DNA of 64,000 bases from Aminobacter carboxidus (lineage in GTDB: Bacteria > Pseudomonadota > Alphaproteobacteria > Rhizobiales > Rhizobiaceae), in assembly GCF_014863355.1 (NCBI RefSeq), contig NZ_JACZEP010000020.1, forward strand, positions 1 to 64,000, given 5' to 3'. The translations under genes were made by a program, and so were the position numbers. The first letter of the stretch is position 1; each line of letters starts with the position of its first letter. Under the pieces are notes generated by a model that saw only the letters and a program-made list of their open reading frames with translations, made no database searches and was not told where the DNA came from. Positions 44,979 to 53,396 of this stretch are shown here, piece by piece.

Positions 44979-45923
44979 ATGATCAAGCAGACACGCTTTT
45001 TGGCAATCGGGGCCTGGCCGGTAACAAAGGCCTTGTCGGTGATCGGGGCTTGCTCGCTGCTTTGGCTTGTTGCGCTGCCGGCCCAGGCGAATGAGCTGGG
45101 TGATCTTGTCAGGAACGGCGACGTCGCGGCGGTGACCTCGGCCCTGGACAAGGGTGCGGCCATCGACGAAATCGACGGTGTTACGGCGCTCTATATCGCC
45201 TGCGAAACCGGAAATGCCGCGCTGGCGGAACTTCTGGTCAACCGTGGCGCGGACGTCAACCTGCCCGTCAGCTGGCAGCGAACGCCACTCTATGCCGCCA
45301 CCAAGGCCGGCTTCGCCGACATCGTCAAGCTGCTGCTCGGCCATGGCGCCGATCCAAACCAGCTGGCGAAAGGGCAGACCCCGCTGCATGTGGCTGCCGA
45401 GACCGGCTGCCTTGCCTGCGTGACCTCCCTTGTCGAGGCCGGGGCCGAGGTCAACGCCCTGACGTCGAATGGCAGCCCGCCTATCCATCTGGCCAAGCTC
45501 GCCGGTCACGACGACGTCGTCGCCTATCTCAACAGCCACGGCGCCAACGGACCGACAATCCAGCCGATTTCGCCACGACTTGCCTCGGCAGATGCGCAAT
45601 CGGGCAAGGACATTTTCGGCACGACCTGCGCGGCCTGCCATCTTGCGGCACCTGGGCTCAAGGTTCCGAAACGCGCCAATCTGTGGGGCATCGTCGGACG
45701 GCAGAAGGGTTCTGAGAGCGACGTCCAGTATTCGTCAAGCCTGAAGCAGGCCGGAGGCGTCTGGGGCTTCGAGGAGCTCAATTTTTTCATCGCCAATCCC
45801 GCCCTCACCTTGCCTGGAACGGACATGTCGTTCCCCGGGCTGGCGGACGAAAACCAGCGTGCCGACCTCATCGCCTATCTCAGGACCCTGAGCGAGACCC
45901 CGCTGCCGCTTCCCGGCAAATGA
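44979..45923 (+). CDS. Ankyrin repeat - cytochrome c fusion protein
   Basis: A 314-residue exported protein from the ATG at 44979 with GAGGA upstream. A signal peptide (to ~residue 39, ending LPAQAN) is followed by five ankyrin-type repeats (about residues 40-195; TALYIACETGNAALAELLVNRGADVN, TPLYAATKAGFADIVKLLLGHGADPN, TPLHVAAETGCLACVTSLVEAGAEVN). A class I cytochrome c domain follows with haem-binding CAACH at 217-221 and axial-methionine region GTDMSF. It should be periplasmic and redox-active. Confidence 0.88.
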   Translation: MIKQTRFLAIGAWPVTKALSVIGACSLLWLVALPAQANELGDLVRNGDVAAVTSALDKGAAIDEIDGVTALYIACETGNAALAELLVNRGADVNLPVSWQRTPLYAATKAGFADIVKLLLGHGADPNQLAKGQTPLHVAAETGCLACVTSLVEAGAEVNALTSNGSPPIHLAKLAGHDDVVAYLNSHGANGPTIQPISPRLASADAQSGKDIFGTTCAACHLAAPGLKVPKRANLWGIVGRQKGSESDVQYSSSLKQAGGVWGFEELNFFIANPALTLPGTDMSFPGLADENQRADLIAYLRTLSETPLPLPGK

Positions 45924-46067
45924 TTGCCCGCTGAAACGGATGCGGATGCGCTGCAGGTTTCCCGAACGGCTCGTGTGTCACTGGCATTGCCGGTCCAAAC
46001 GGCGGCGACATGCAGATCCTGTGCGCCGAAAGCCGGCAAGCGGCGCTTAGGTTCAAGCGCAAGCTGG

Positions 46068-46493
46068 TCACGACTTCTGCTTGGGCTTCGCTGATGCCGG
46101 CTTTTTGCGGATGCGCATGCCCCGCCCTTCCGGATTTTCGATCTCAAAGGCATTGGTTCCGCGGACGACATCGCTGAGCTTGCGGAAGCCGAAATTGCGG
46201 GGATCGAAGTCGGAGGACAGGTTCGACAATTGCTTGCCGACCGCTGACAGCGATGCCCAGCCATCTTCCGTCTCGACCTGATCGAGAACGCGGCGGATGA
46301 TCGGCGCGGCCGCACTCGGCGGCTGCAGCGGCTTGGATTTGCTTCCTGCCGCCTCCGCATTGGCCGGCGCATCGGGCAGCAGGTTCTCGGTGTAGGTAAA
46401 GCGTCGACAGGCCTGGCGGAAACTCTCCGGTGTCTTCTGCTCCCCGAAGCCGAAGACATCGACGCCCTGCTCGCGGATACGCGCCGCCAGGCG
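46068..46493 (-). pseudogene. 5'-truncated NYN/LabA-like RNase with LOTUS (OST-HTH) domain
   Basis: The minus strand encodes the end of a NYN-domain protein: RLAARIREQGVDVFGFGEQKTPESFRQACRRFTYTENLLP, then a linker, then an OST-HTH domain (IRRVLDQVETEDGWASLSAVGKQL...FGFRKLSDVVRG). Immediately upstream is an in-frame TAA (46494-46496) and then unrelated DNA. The first ~half of the NYN nuclease, with its catalytic aspartates, is missing. The break point coincides with the start of the low-GC island. Confidence 0.75.
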
Positions 46494-46667
46494 TTAGAAG
46501 AAATCATGGCGCGCCCCTTTGCTTTGCAGGTCCGTCAAGGGTTTCGCAAGTGCGTATCCGTGCGAATTCGGGGCAACGATTAGAGGGCTGAGCAATAAGG
46601 GCTTGGTGCTGATCCATTGCTTTGGCTAAATTTAGATTCTGGTGCTTTGATTCTTCGCGAGGGATTT

Positions 46668-47612
46668 ATGGACGGCAGATTGAAGAACGAGGCTACCGCC
46701 GAATTTCTTCATGGCGACGCGATTGAACAGCTCTACGTTGTTCCGTCTGGAAGCTGCTCACTGGTAGTGTCCTCGCCCCCATACAACATCAGGAAATTGT
46801 ACGAGCGAAACGACCGACGCACGTATGACGAATACATCTCTTGGCAACGAGAGGTGGCAAAGGAAACGGTCGCAAAACTGACCCCTGATGGCAGCCTTTG
46901 TTGGCAGGTTGGCACCTACGTGTCCGATGGTGAGATTTTCCCCTTGGATATTCCATTCGTGGAAATATTCCGGAGCTTAGGGCTGAAGCTTCGTAACCGG
47001 ATCATCTGGCGGTACAATTTTGGACTAAACGCGGACCGCCGATTTTCCGGTCGCTATGAAACTTTGCTATGGTTCACCAAGTCTGACGATTACTATTTCA
47101 ATCTGGATCCGGTAAGAATTCCACAGTTGTATCCAGGAAAGCGCCACGGCGCCAGTAAAGGCGCGAAGGCGGGTCTTCCGAGCGGGAACCCGCTCGGCAA
47201 AAATCCTTCGGATTACTGGGAATTCCTTGCAGAGAACGACTTTAAGGAAAATCCGGTTTGGGACATTCCTAACGTGAAGTCTCGGCATCCGGAGAGGACT
47301 GATCATCCATGCCAGTTTCCGGTCGAACTGGTTGAGCGTTGCGTGCTCGCCCTGACTCGACCAGGTGATACCATCCTTGATCCATTTGTAGGCACGGGGG
47401 CGACTGCCATCGCAGCGTTGAAGCATCAACGAAATGCGATCGGGGTCGATCGGGAGTTTTCCTATCTTGAGATTGCCCGCAAGAGGCTTGCCGAGCTCGC
47501 CGAGGGTATTCTGCCATTGCGCCCCTTAGGAAAGCCCGTCCGGAGACCAAAGGCAACCGAGAAGGTGGCGAAGGTTCCAGACGAGTGGAGAATGGCGGCG
47601 GCGGCGGAATAA
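46668..47612 (+). CDS. Beta-class DNA methyltransferase (N4-cytosine or N6-adenine)
   Basis: A 314-residue enzyme. Motif IV SPPY is at residues 36-39 and the SAM-binding motif I DPFVGTG at 238-244, giving the N-to-C order IV...I of the beta class. The serine-PPY form is typical of N4-cytosine enzymes, though N6-adenine members exist. PERTDHPCQFPVELVERCVLALTRPGDTILDPF is the usual end block. It lacks a restriction partner of its own; a DGQHR gene follows 25 nt later. Base composition is much lower in GC than the flanking chromosome. Confidence 0.93.
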   Translation: MDGRLKNEATAEFLHGDAIEQLYVVPSGSCSLVVSSPPYNIRKLYERNDRRTYDEYISWQREVAKETVAKLTPDGSLCWQVGTYVSDGEIFPLDIPFVEIFRSLGLKLRNRIIWRYNFGLNADRRFSGRYETLLWFTKSDDYYFNLDPVRIPQLYPGKRHGASKGAKAGLPSGNPLGKNPSDYWEFLAENDFKENPVWDIPNVKSRHPERTDHPCQFPVELVERCVLALTRPGDTILDPFVGTGATAIAALKHQRNAIGVDREFSYLEIARKRLAELAEGILPLRPLGKPVRRPKATEKVAKVPDEWRMAAAAE

Positions 47613-47622
47613 GAGAGGCCTT

Positions 47623-47632
47623 GGGGGGGGGG
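47623..47632 (+). promoter_or_regulatory. Ten-G homopolymer in the ribosome-binding region of the DGQHR gene
   Basis: A G10 tract lies 5 nt before the ATG at 47638 and 10 nt after the methyltransferase stop. It is the only Shine-Dalgarno-like sequence for the DGQHR gene. Such tracts change length by slippage and could tune or switch translation; that is inference. Confidence 0.6.
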
Positions 47633-47637
47633 ACAGG

Positions 47638-49392
47638 ATGGCGAGTTCGAAAAAAAAGAAGAAGGCAAAGAAGAAGATTCTTAGCCCAGAGGAGAAAGCC
47701 ACCCGCTCATTGCAGCGTCGACATAGGAACGAGATCCGGGCCACCTTTGTGGCTGCAGGTTTCTCTAGAGTCGATGGCGCTGCGGACAAGCAATTTACAT
47801 TCGATGGTGTGACAAGCGATTTTGACGACGCTTTCATTATGGAGAACGTGATCGTCTTCGCCGAGTATACAATCACCAAAGAGTCCGAGATATCGGCGCA
47901 CATAAAGCCGAAATATATTCTCTATGAGAAGATCGCCAAAGGTCAGGCAAGTTTCGTCGCCTTCGCAAGAGGAGCACCACTAAATCTCGAAGGGTCGCTC
48001 GATAGCAAGTATAAAAATGAACATTTCCGAGTCGTCATCCTCTATTGCTCGCTGAATACGGTGAAAGCGGAGCTAAAGGAGCAGATACCCTACGCAACAT
48101 TCCTGGACTATAGCGTAGTTCGATATTTCAAATTGCTGACGCGAACCGTTAAGCTCTCGGCCAGAAACGAGATGTTGGCCTTTCTGGGAGTGGGTTACAG
48201 CGAATTCGGTGATCGCGCTGTTATGAGCAACCCACCATCGCGTGAGCCCTTTCCTGGATCAGTATTACCCGAAAGCCATTCAAATTTTCCGCAAGGATTC
48301 AAGGTCGTCTCATTTTACATCGATCCGGCAGCTCTGCTGTCGCGCTCGTACGTGCTGAGGCGTGACGGATGGCGTGAACGAAGCGGGCTCTACCAGCGTA
48401 TGATCATACGAGGGAAGATCGAATCGGTGAGAAAGTATCTCGTCGAGCACAAGCGTGTCTTCGTGAACAATATCATTGTGACCCTGCCTGATGGCACCAA
48501 GGTCCTCGATCAGAACGACGATACGATCGATCCTGCCAAAATAAACAAAACGCAAGCTGGGACGATATCGATCCCCTATGACTTTAATTCCATTGGCTTG
48601 ATAGACGGCCAACATCGCGTTTTTTCGTATTACGAGGGTGGAACAAACGAAAAGGTAATCGCCCCTCTGCGAACGCAGCAGAATTTGCTTGTGACCGGAA
48701 TTATTTATCCCTCGGGCGTAGGTCCAGACGAGAAGACTCGCTTCGAGGCGGCTCTTTTCTTGGAAATCAACTCAAATCAGGCAAATGCCAAATCGGAGTT
48801 GAAGCAAGCAATAAATCAAATCATTCGCCCGTTCACAGTCGACTCTATTGCCCGTGATGTCCTTGACAAACTCAATGATGGGACCGGCGCGCTTGCTGAC
48901 AAATTTGCCCGGCATTACTTTGAGACGCAGTTCATCAAGACTACTTCGGTGGTCAGTTATGGTCTGCGACCTCTTGTTCGACCCTCTCTACCCGGGCCGA
49001 TTTTTAGTCGTTGGACAGACCCCGACAAAGATACGTTTGTTGCCACCGAGAACGATGTGGCTCGTAAGCGGTATATCGATCATTGCGCAACTCAGATCGG
49101 CGTTTTTATAGCGGCGGCGAAATCTCAATTGCCTTCTTCGCTGTGGACAACTGACCGGAAGGTTAAGGATAGACTCCTGACGCCAACAGTCATCAACGGG
49201 TTAATCGGCGCCATGCGACAGGCAGTTGAGGCTGGTGTCCCGATGAGTTTTGAGGCTCTTCGGATTGCTTTTTCTGGCTTGGGTGAATTCCCTTTCAGCA
49301 CATACACATCGAGCCGGTACACTGTGATGTCGTCGGATATTTATACGCAGTTTCTTGCGTCGCTGGCTACCGCATCCGCGGATAGCGACTAA
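47638..49392 (+). CDS. DGQHR-domain protein (DndB-like superfamily)
   Basis: A 584-residue protein with a lysine-rich start (MASSKKKKKAKKKILSPEEK). The diagnostic DGQHR motif is at residues 323-327 (NSIGLIDGQHRVFSYYEGG), with a following LFLEINSNQANAKSELKQAINQ block. DGQHR proteins include DndB of phosphorothioation systems, which acts as regulator, and DpdB of 7-deazaguanine systems. No other Dnd or Dpd genes are visible. Its start is preceded by ten consecutive G residues at 47623-47632, which form the ribosome-binding site. Confidence 0.9.
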   Translation: MASSKKKKKAKKKILSPEEKATRSLQRRHRNEIRATFVAAGFSRVDGAADKQFTFDGVTSDFDDAFIMENVIVFAEYTITKESEISAHIKPKYILYEKIAKGQASFVAFARGAPLNLEGSLDSKYKNEHFRVVILYCSLNTVKAELKEQIPYATFLDYSVVRYFKLLTRTVKLSARNEMLAFLGVGYSEFGDRAVMSNPPSREPFPGSVLPESHSNFPQGFKVVSFYIDPAALLSRSYVLRRDGWRERSGLYQRMIIRGKIESVRKYLVEHKRVFVNNIIVTLPDGTKVLDQNDDTIDPAKINKTQAGTISIPYDFNSIGLIDGQHRVFSYYEGGTNEKVIAPLRTQQNLLVTGIIYPSGVGPDEKTRFEAALFLEINSNQANAKSELKQAINQIIRPFTVDSIARDVLDKLNDGTGALADKFARHYFETQFIKTTSVVSYGLRPLVRPSLPGPIFSRWTDPDKDTFVATENDVARKRYIDHCATQIGVFIAAAKSQLPSSLWTTDRKVKDRLLTPTVINGLIGAMRQAVEAGVPMSFEALRIAFSGLGEFPFSTYTSSRYTVMSSDIYTQFLASLATASADSD

Positions 49393-49653
49393 ACTTGCCG
49401 GAGCCTCTGGTCGCCGGGTGGCAACCCGGTTCGACAAGTATGAAAGCGGTGATGTTCCCGGTATCCGTTGGTGTGGCGACTATCTTGTTTGGCAATGCCA
49501 AACGCCGCCGGTCCGCTCCCACCCCCTCGCAAGCCGCCCTAGACAGTGCACCTACGCTGCAACACAGCTCTTTGAGAGCGTGCAAACTGACAACGGTTCC
49601 TTTGATCGAAAATTCATGCGACTTGGCCCCGTCTCCTTAGGTGGAAAACATTC
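49393..49653 (+). other. 261-bp non-coding interval inside the cassette
   Basis: Between the DGQHR stop and the ATPase start. It contains two hairpins: CCGGGT-GGCA-ACCCGG at 49414-49429 and TTTGGC-AAT-GCCAAA at 49488-49502. No supported frame. It could hold a terminator-like structure for the first gene pair, a promoter for the second pair, or a small RNA. GC content rises after it, so the two halves may have separate origins. Confidence 0.5.
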
Positions 49654-51036
49654 ATGACTACCCAGTTCGCTATCACGGCAGTCGATGTTGACTTGCCGAA
49701 GCTCGGCCCTCAAAGATTGCGCTTCACTGATCATGCTGACGCCATGTCGCGCTCGACGATTTTGGTCGGGCGCAACGGCACCGGCAAATCGACAATATTG
49801 CGTGAGTTGGCGATGGCGTTTCGGGCGTATTTTGCGACCATGAAGCCGAGCAGCCGGCAGGGCCGCGATCGTGTCGATTTGATCGCTATCAGCGTCAACG
49901 AGCAACATGCAGTGCTGAGCCTAAGGAGCAGTTCGAAGGAGTTCCGTGAGGAGCGTGAAGTGATTACCGGCCGCGGCCTCAAGCCACGGCGGTTGATCGC
50001 TTTGTCTTTCACCCCGTTCGACAAATTTCCACCTGCTGACGATACGTATCGTCGCGACCGCCCATTGGTCGAAGATCCGTTCTACGTCTATCTCGGTTTC
50101 AAGAATGACTATCGTAGCCTTTCGCCGCGTGGGCGACTGCTGCGCTCGATCGACCAGCTTGCCTTTGCCGAATCTACTCCGCAGGCAGATAAACGCGTAG
50201 TCGAGGCGTTCGCCGCGATTGGCTACGATCCCGTCATCAAGATCACATACGAGCTCGACACGGCCCGAGTGCGCCGCTCCGGCTATATGGACGAGGCGCA
50301 GATGGTAGCTCTCGAGAAGAGAATTGAGGAGTTCGCACGCGCCTCCGGCATCAAGCGCAAGCAGCTATCCTATCGATTCGATTTCCGGTACGGTCGGCGC
50401 GACGTGACTTTGCCGATCAGCTTCGAGGAGATCCGCGACCTTACCCGCTCCGGTCTATTCAGGCTTGTCTCGGTAACCCTTGATCGCGTCGAGGGCGAGC
50501 CGGTAGAGTTGCTCGAACTCTCCTCTGGCGAGCTTAACCTCTTGTCGGGCTTCTTGGGGCTTGCCGCTTTTCTCGAAGACGGTTGCCTCATTCTCATCGA
50601 CGAGCCTGAGAACAGCCTGCATCCCGAATGGCAAATCCGCTATGTCGAGATGCTGGAAACAGTATTGCGCCAGCATCAGGGCTGCCATTATGTCATCGCT
50701 ACACATTCACCGCTGATAGTCAGCGGCGTCGCCGACCGCAACGCGAAGGTGCTTCGGCTCGACCAGCACCCGATAGAAGTTCCCAGCGAAGTTCTCGCAA
50801 ATGCGTCGCCCGACGCGACACTACTCAACGCTTTTCATACCGTTACTAAGGGTAACAATTTCCTGAAGCAGCTGGTCTTGGAGGCGCTAACGCTCGTTGA
50901 AACCGGGGAGCATCATAGCTCCCGTGCGCTAGATATTGCTAATTTCTTGGCGAGCAAGGTCGAGCAAATCCCCCACGAGGACCCGCTTCGCGAGCTCACC
51001 GCCAATGTGATCCAGGCGCTCCTGTTGCCGCGATGA
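49654..51036 (+). CDS. PtuA-like AAA family ATPase
   Basis: A 460-residue ABC/SMC-type ATPase. Walker A GRNGTGKST is at residues 39-47, the signature is LSSGELNLLSGFLG (about 290), Walker B LILIDEPENSLHPE has Asp316 and Glu317, and the switch is ATHSPLIVSG. This is the AAA_15/21 layout of OLD- and Septu-type defence ATPases without a Toprim domain. Its stop overlaps the start of the HNH gene by 4 nt, the usual PtuA-PtuB arrangement. Confidence 0.9.
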   Translation: MTTQFAITAVDVDLPKLGPQRLRFTDHADAMSRSTILVGRNGTGKSTILRELAMAFRAYFATMKPSSRQGRDRVDLIAISVNEQHAVLSLRSSSKEFREEREVITGRGLKPRRLIALSFTPFDKFPPADDTYRRDRPLVEDPFYVYLGFKNDYRSLSPRGRLLRSIDQLAFAESTPQADKRVVEAFAAIGYDPVIKITYELDTARVRRSGYMDEAQMVALEKRIEEFARASGIKRKQLSYRFDFRYGRRDVTLPISFEEIRDLTRSGLFRLVSVTLDRVEGEPVELLELSSGELNLLSGFLGLAAFLEDGCLILIDEPENSLHPEWQIRYVEMLETVLRQHQGCHYVIATHSPLIVSGVADRNAKVLRLDQHPIEVPSEVLANASPDATLLNAFHTVTKGNNFLKQLVLEALTLVETGEHHSSRALDIANFLASKVEQIPHEDPLRELTANVIQALLLPR

Positions 51037-51917
51037 TCGAGCTCTTGCAATCAGAGCTGGCCGAGATTGCCGCGGTACGCATAGCGGTCAGCGAGTCCAA
51101 TTTTAACAGCTGGTTCGACAAGTCGGGCATCAAAGCCCGTTTCAAGAAGGCGTGCATGCAGCAGCAGCGATTGCGGTGCTGCTATTGTCGCAAGTTCAAG
51201 GACACGACCAACAACAACGAATGGGATCTAGAGCACGTCCTATGCGAGCAATGGTATCCGCAGTTTTTCGCCACCCCCGGCAATCTCGCGGTCGCGTGCA
51301 AGCAGTGCAATATCGCCAAGAACCAAGCAGACGTACTACTCCCTCAGCCGCGACCGGATCCCCGCCTGGAGGAACTACCCATCGAATCTCACCGCTACTC
51401 GATCCCGCATCCTTGGATCGATGATTGGGACGCGTTTCTTTCACACGTGAATTATCAAGTCTATCGTTCAGATAGCGAGAAAGGCCTTGCGCTCATCAAG
51501 CTGTGCAAGCTCAATAAGATCGCGGTGGAAGAAGGTGGACTGAACTACGACACGGTTGCCGCCGCGGTCAAAACCGAGTTTTTCGAGTTGGTCGACAATG
51601 CGATCGACCCGCCACCTCTGGATGCAGAGGTGCTGGAGCGCGTTGCGCGCCTCACTGACAATCTTCAAGAACTCCAGGTAGATGCGCGTCTAAGAGCACT
51701 CGGGAGAACGCTTGCCACACTCGCGCGGGGCGCGGCGAAGCGAACTGCCGAACAAGCAGTGATTGAAGCTGGGCGCATCGCTTGCAATGAAGGCTTGGCC
51801 GAGGTGAGCGCGTCGGTGACGAACCTGGTTCAGGCGCAGCCTGAACCGATTGATGCCTATCCACTCGCCGCCCCGCCAGCGCAAGGCGCTTCTATCCTTC
51901 CTGAGCCTTCTTCCTAA
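51033..51917 (+). CDS. PtuB-like HNH endonuclease
   Basis: A 294-residue protein. The HNH core uses two zinc-binding pairs, Cys49/Cys52 (CCYCRKF) and Cys89/Cys92 (ACKQCNIAK), with Glu67-His68 (WDLEHVL) and Asn84 between them, as in HNH nucleases. The C-terminal half is helical and unassigned. Its ATG overlaps the ATPase stop. Septu PtuAB pairs of this kind block phage by nuclease action; target and trigger are unknown here. Confidence 0.9.
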   Translation: MIELLQSELAEIAAVRIAVSESNFNSWFDKSGIKARFKKACMQQQRLRCCYCRKFKDTTNNNEWDLEHVLCEQWYPQFFATPGNLAVACKQCNIAKNQADVLLPQPRPDPRLEELPIESHRYSIPHPWIDDWDAFLSHVNYQVYRSDSEKGLALIKLCKLNKIAVEEGGLNYDTVAAAVKTEFFELVDNAIDPPPLDAEVLERVARLTDNLQELQVDARLRALGRTLATLARGAAKRTAEQAVIEAGRIACNEGLAEVSASVTNLVQAQPEPIDAYPLAAPPAQGASILPEPSS

Positions 51918-51994
51918 GATCTGCCCGATGACGGGCATAGGTTTAGGGCAGCTAGTCTGCAAGCAGACCTGCCGCCCCAGCTCCTTCCGCCCCC

Positions 51995-52714
51995 TCACCC
52001 ACCCACCCGCCTCCGCGCCGTCTGAATCCCCCACATCACCGCCAGATCATCCAGATCAGCGCGCAAATTATCCGCCATGGTCAGCCTTTCGCGTTTGTGC
52101 GGGGTGATCTCGGCCAGTGCCCGGCCTTCGGCGCAGACCAGCTGCAGCACCTGGTAGCCGCGGTGGCCGACGAGCTGGCGGCAGCGGGTAAGTTCGTTGG
52201 CGGCGACGATGCGGGCGGCGAGCGGGTCGCCGCGGCCGCCGTCGACGCGGTCGAGCGCATGGTCGAGGCTGCGCACCGTGCCGCCGGCCTTTTCCCAACA
52301 AGCGCGGAAGCGGTCGGCTGCCTGCTTTTGCGCGCGCGCCAGGAAGCCGCGGGCAAACAAGGTCTCGACGGCACTTTCCCTGGTGTTTTTCTGGGCTGCG
52401 ATGATGCGCGGAAACGCCTTTTCGCCGTCACGCGCCGGCCGCCAGTCGGGGTTTTCGACCTCGACTGTCACCAGCGGGCTCGCCGGCCGCTTGCTCGTCT
52501 TGCGCATACCCGACTTGCCCGGGCCCGCCTCGCTCTTGGCCGACTTGCCCGGGCCCGACGTGCCGATGCCCGACTTGCCCAGGCCTGCCTTGCCCAGCTT
52601 CCCCATGCCTGCCTCGCCAACCGTGCCCATGCCAACCGTGCCCATGTCTGCCGTGCCCATGTCTGCCGTGCCCGTCTTGCTCATACTGGTCTTGTTCAGC
52701 TTGGCCCTGCTCAT
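51995..52714 (-). CDS. Phage-type DUF6456-like protein with N-terminal repeat tract
   Basis: A 239-residue protein from the ATG at 52714, which overlaps the upstream gene's stop (ATGA). Residues ~10-75 are a degenerate GTADMG/GKSG-type low-complexity repeat. The C-terminal ~110 residues (ARGFLARAQKQAADRFRACWEKAGG ... LVCAEGRALAEITPHKRERLTMADNLRADLDDLAVMWG) resemble DUF6456, a helix-turn-helix-like domain in rhizobial phages. Last gene of the minus-strand phage operon. Confidence 0.65.
   Translation of the reverse strand: MSRAKLNKTSMSKTGTADMGTADMGTVGMGTVGEAGMGKLGKAGLGKSGIGTSGPGKSAKSEAGPGKSGMRKTSKRPASPLVTVEVENPDWRPARDGEKAFPRIIAAQKNTRESAVETLFARGFLARAQKQAADRFRACWEKAGGTVRSLDHALDRVDGGRGDPLAARIVAANELTRCRQLVGHRGYQVLQLVCAEGRALAEITPHKRERLTMADNLRADLDDLAVMWGIQTARRRVGG
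52490..52700 (-). repeat. Coding tandem repeat within the DUF6456-like gene
   Basis: Degenerate 12- to 15-bp units based on GCCCGACTTGCCC and CCGTGCCCATG run through the 5' part of the gene, encoding Gly/Lys/Ser/Met-rich repeats. Adjacent units are nearly identical near 52620-52670, suggesting recent slippage. Confidence 0.7.
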
Positions 52715-53004
52715 AGTGGTCTTGCCCGGGCGCGCTCGACGACGACAGGCTTGCGGCCGGGCCGAAACAGCCGCTCTGCCTCGGCCCGGGCGGCGCAAAC
52801 CTTGTCGCCAAAGCCGCGGATGGTGCCGTTGACGTGTTTTTCCTGGGCCTGGTAGGCGGCGATCAGCGCCTTTTCGCGCGAGGCATAACCCGCCGGCCGC
52901 TCGCCTGACATGACCGGCCAGTAGTCGGCCTTGTGGCTGTAGCGGACGAGGCCGCGCCAGGCCCCGTCGATCCATTCCGCCTTGGCGTGGAAGTGGTTCA
53001 TCAT
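52711..53004 (-). CDS. Phage hypothetical protein, 97 residues
   Basis: Overlaps its neighbours by 4 nt on each side, so it is part of a coupled operon. The sequence has MNHFHAKAEWIDGAWRGLVRYSHKADYWPVMSGERPAGY, a compact aromatic-rich domain, then a basic tail. I do not recognise a family. Conservation of the operon order argues that it is real. Confidence 0.7.
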   Translation of the reverse strand: MMNHFHAKAEWIDGAWRGLVRYSHKADYWPVMSGERPAGYASREKALIAAYQAQEKHVNGTIRGFGDKVCAARAEAERLFRPGRKPVVVERARARPL

Positions 53005-53396
53005 CTGTCTCCGAGGATCAAAAGACGCGGCAGCGTGATGTTGCGTGCCGCCGTCGGCACTGCTGCCTTGGCCGCGGCGGAACGGGCAAAGACCGGATCG
53101 CCCAGCACACGCGCGGTCAGGTCGCGGTCGTCATGTGGCAGCTCGGCCAGGCGCGCGGCAAACTCGGCTCGTGTCACCCTGTCGTCATAGCGGCGAAAGC
53201 CGTGAGCCACCGGTTGACAGCGCGCAAGCTTGGCCTCGGCGCGCTTGCGCCGGTAATCCGGGTCGAGCCGGCAATGCACCGTGTCGGGCGAAAGACCAAA
53301 GACCACGGCGATCTGGTTGAACTTCATGCCGGTTGTGCGCATGCGGGCGGCAAGCGCCAGGTCCCAGGCCATGGCGTCGGTTTGCTGCTGTTTCAT
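53001..53396 (-). CDS. Phage helix-turn-helix protein
   Basis: A 131-residue protein from the ATG at 53396 with AGAGGG upstream (a GTG is 3 nt earlier). A short HTH is visible (MKFNQIAVVFGLSPDTVHCRLDPDYRRKR, ~residues 23-51), of the type found in phage replication or terminase small-subunit-like proteins. The second half contains YDDRVTRAEFAARLAELPHDDRDLTARVLGDP. Coupled to both neighbours. Confidence 0.7.
   Translation of the reverse strand: MKQQQTDAMAWDLALAARMRTTGMKFNQIAVVFGLSPDTVHCRLDPDYRRKRAEAKLARCQPVAHGFRRYDDRVTRAEFAARLAELPHDDRDLTARVLGDPVFARSAAAKAAVPTAARNITLPRLLILGDR

Noticed and set aside
47638-49392. Calling the DGQHR gene dndB of a phosphorothioation system
   Set aside because: No dndC, dndD or dndE partners are present; only the superfamily motif is shared.
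49393-51917. Retron-linked Septu
   Set aside because: No reverse transcriptase frame exists anywhere in the window.
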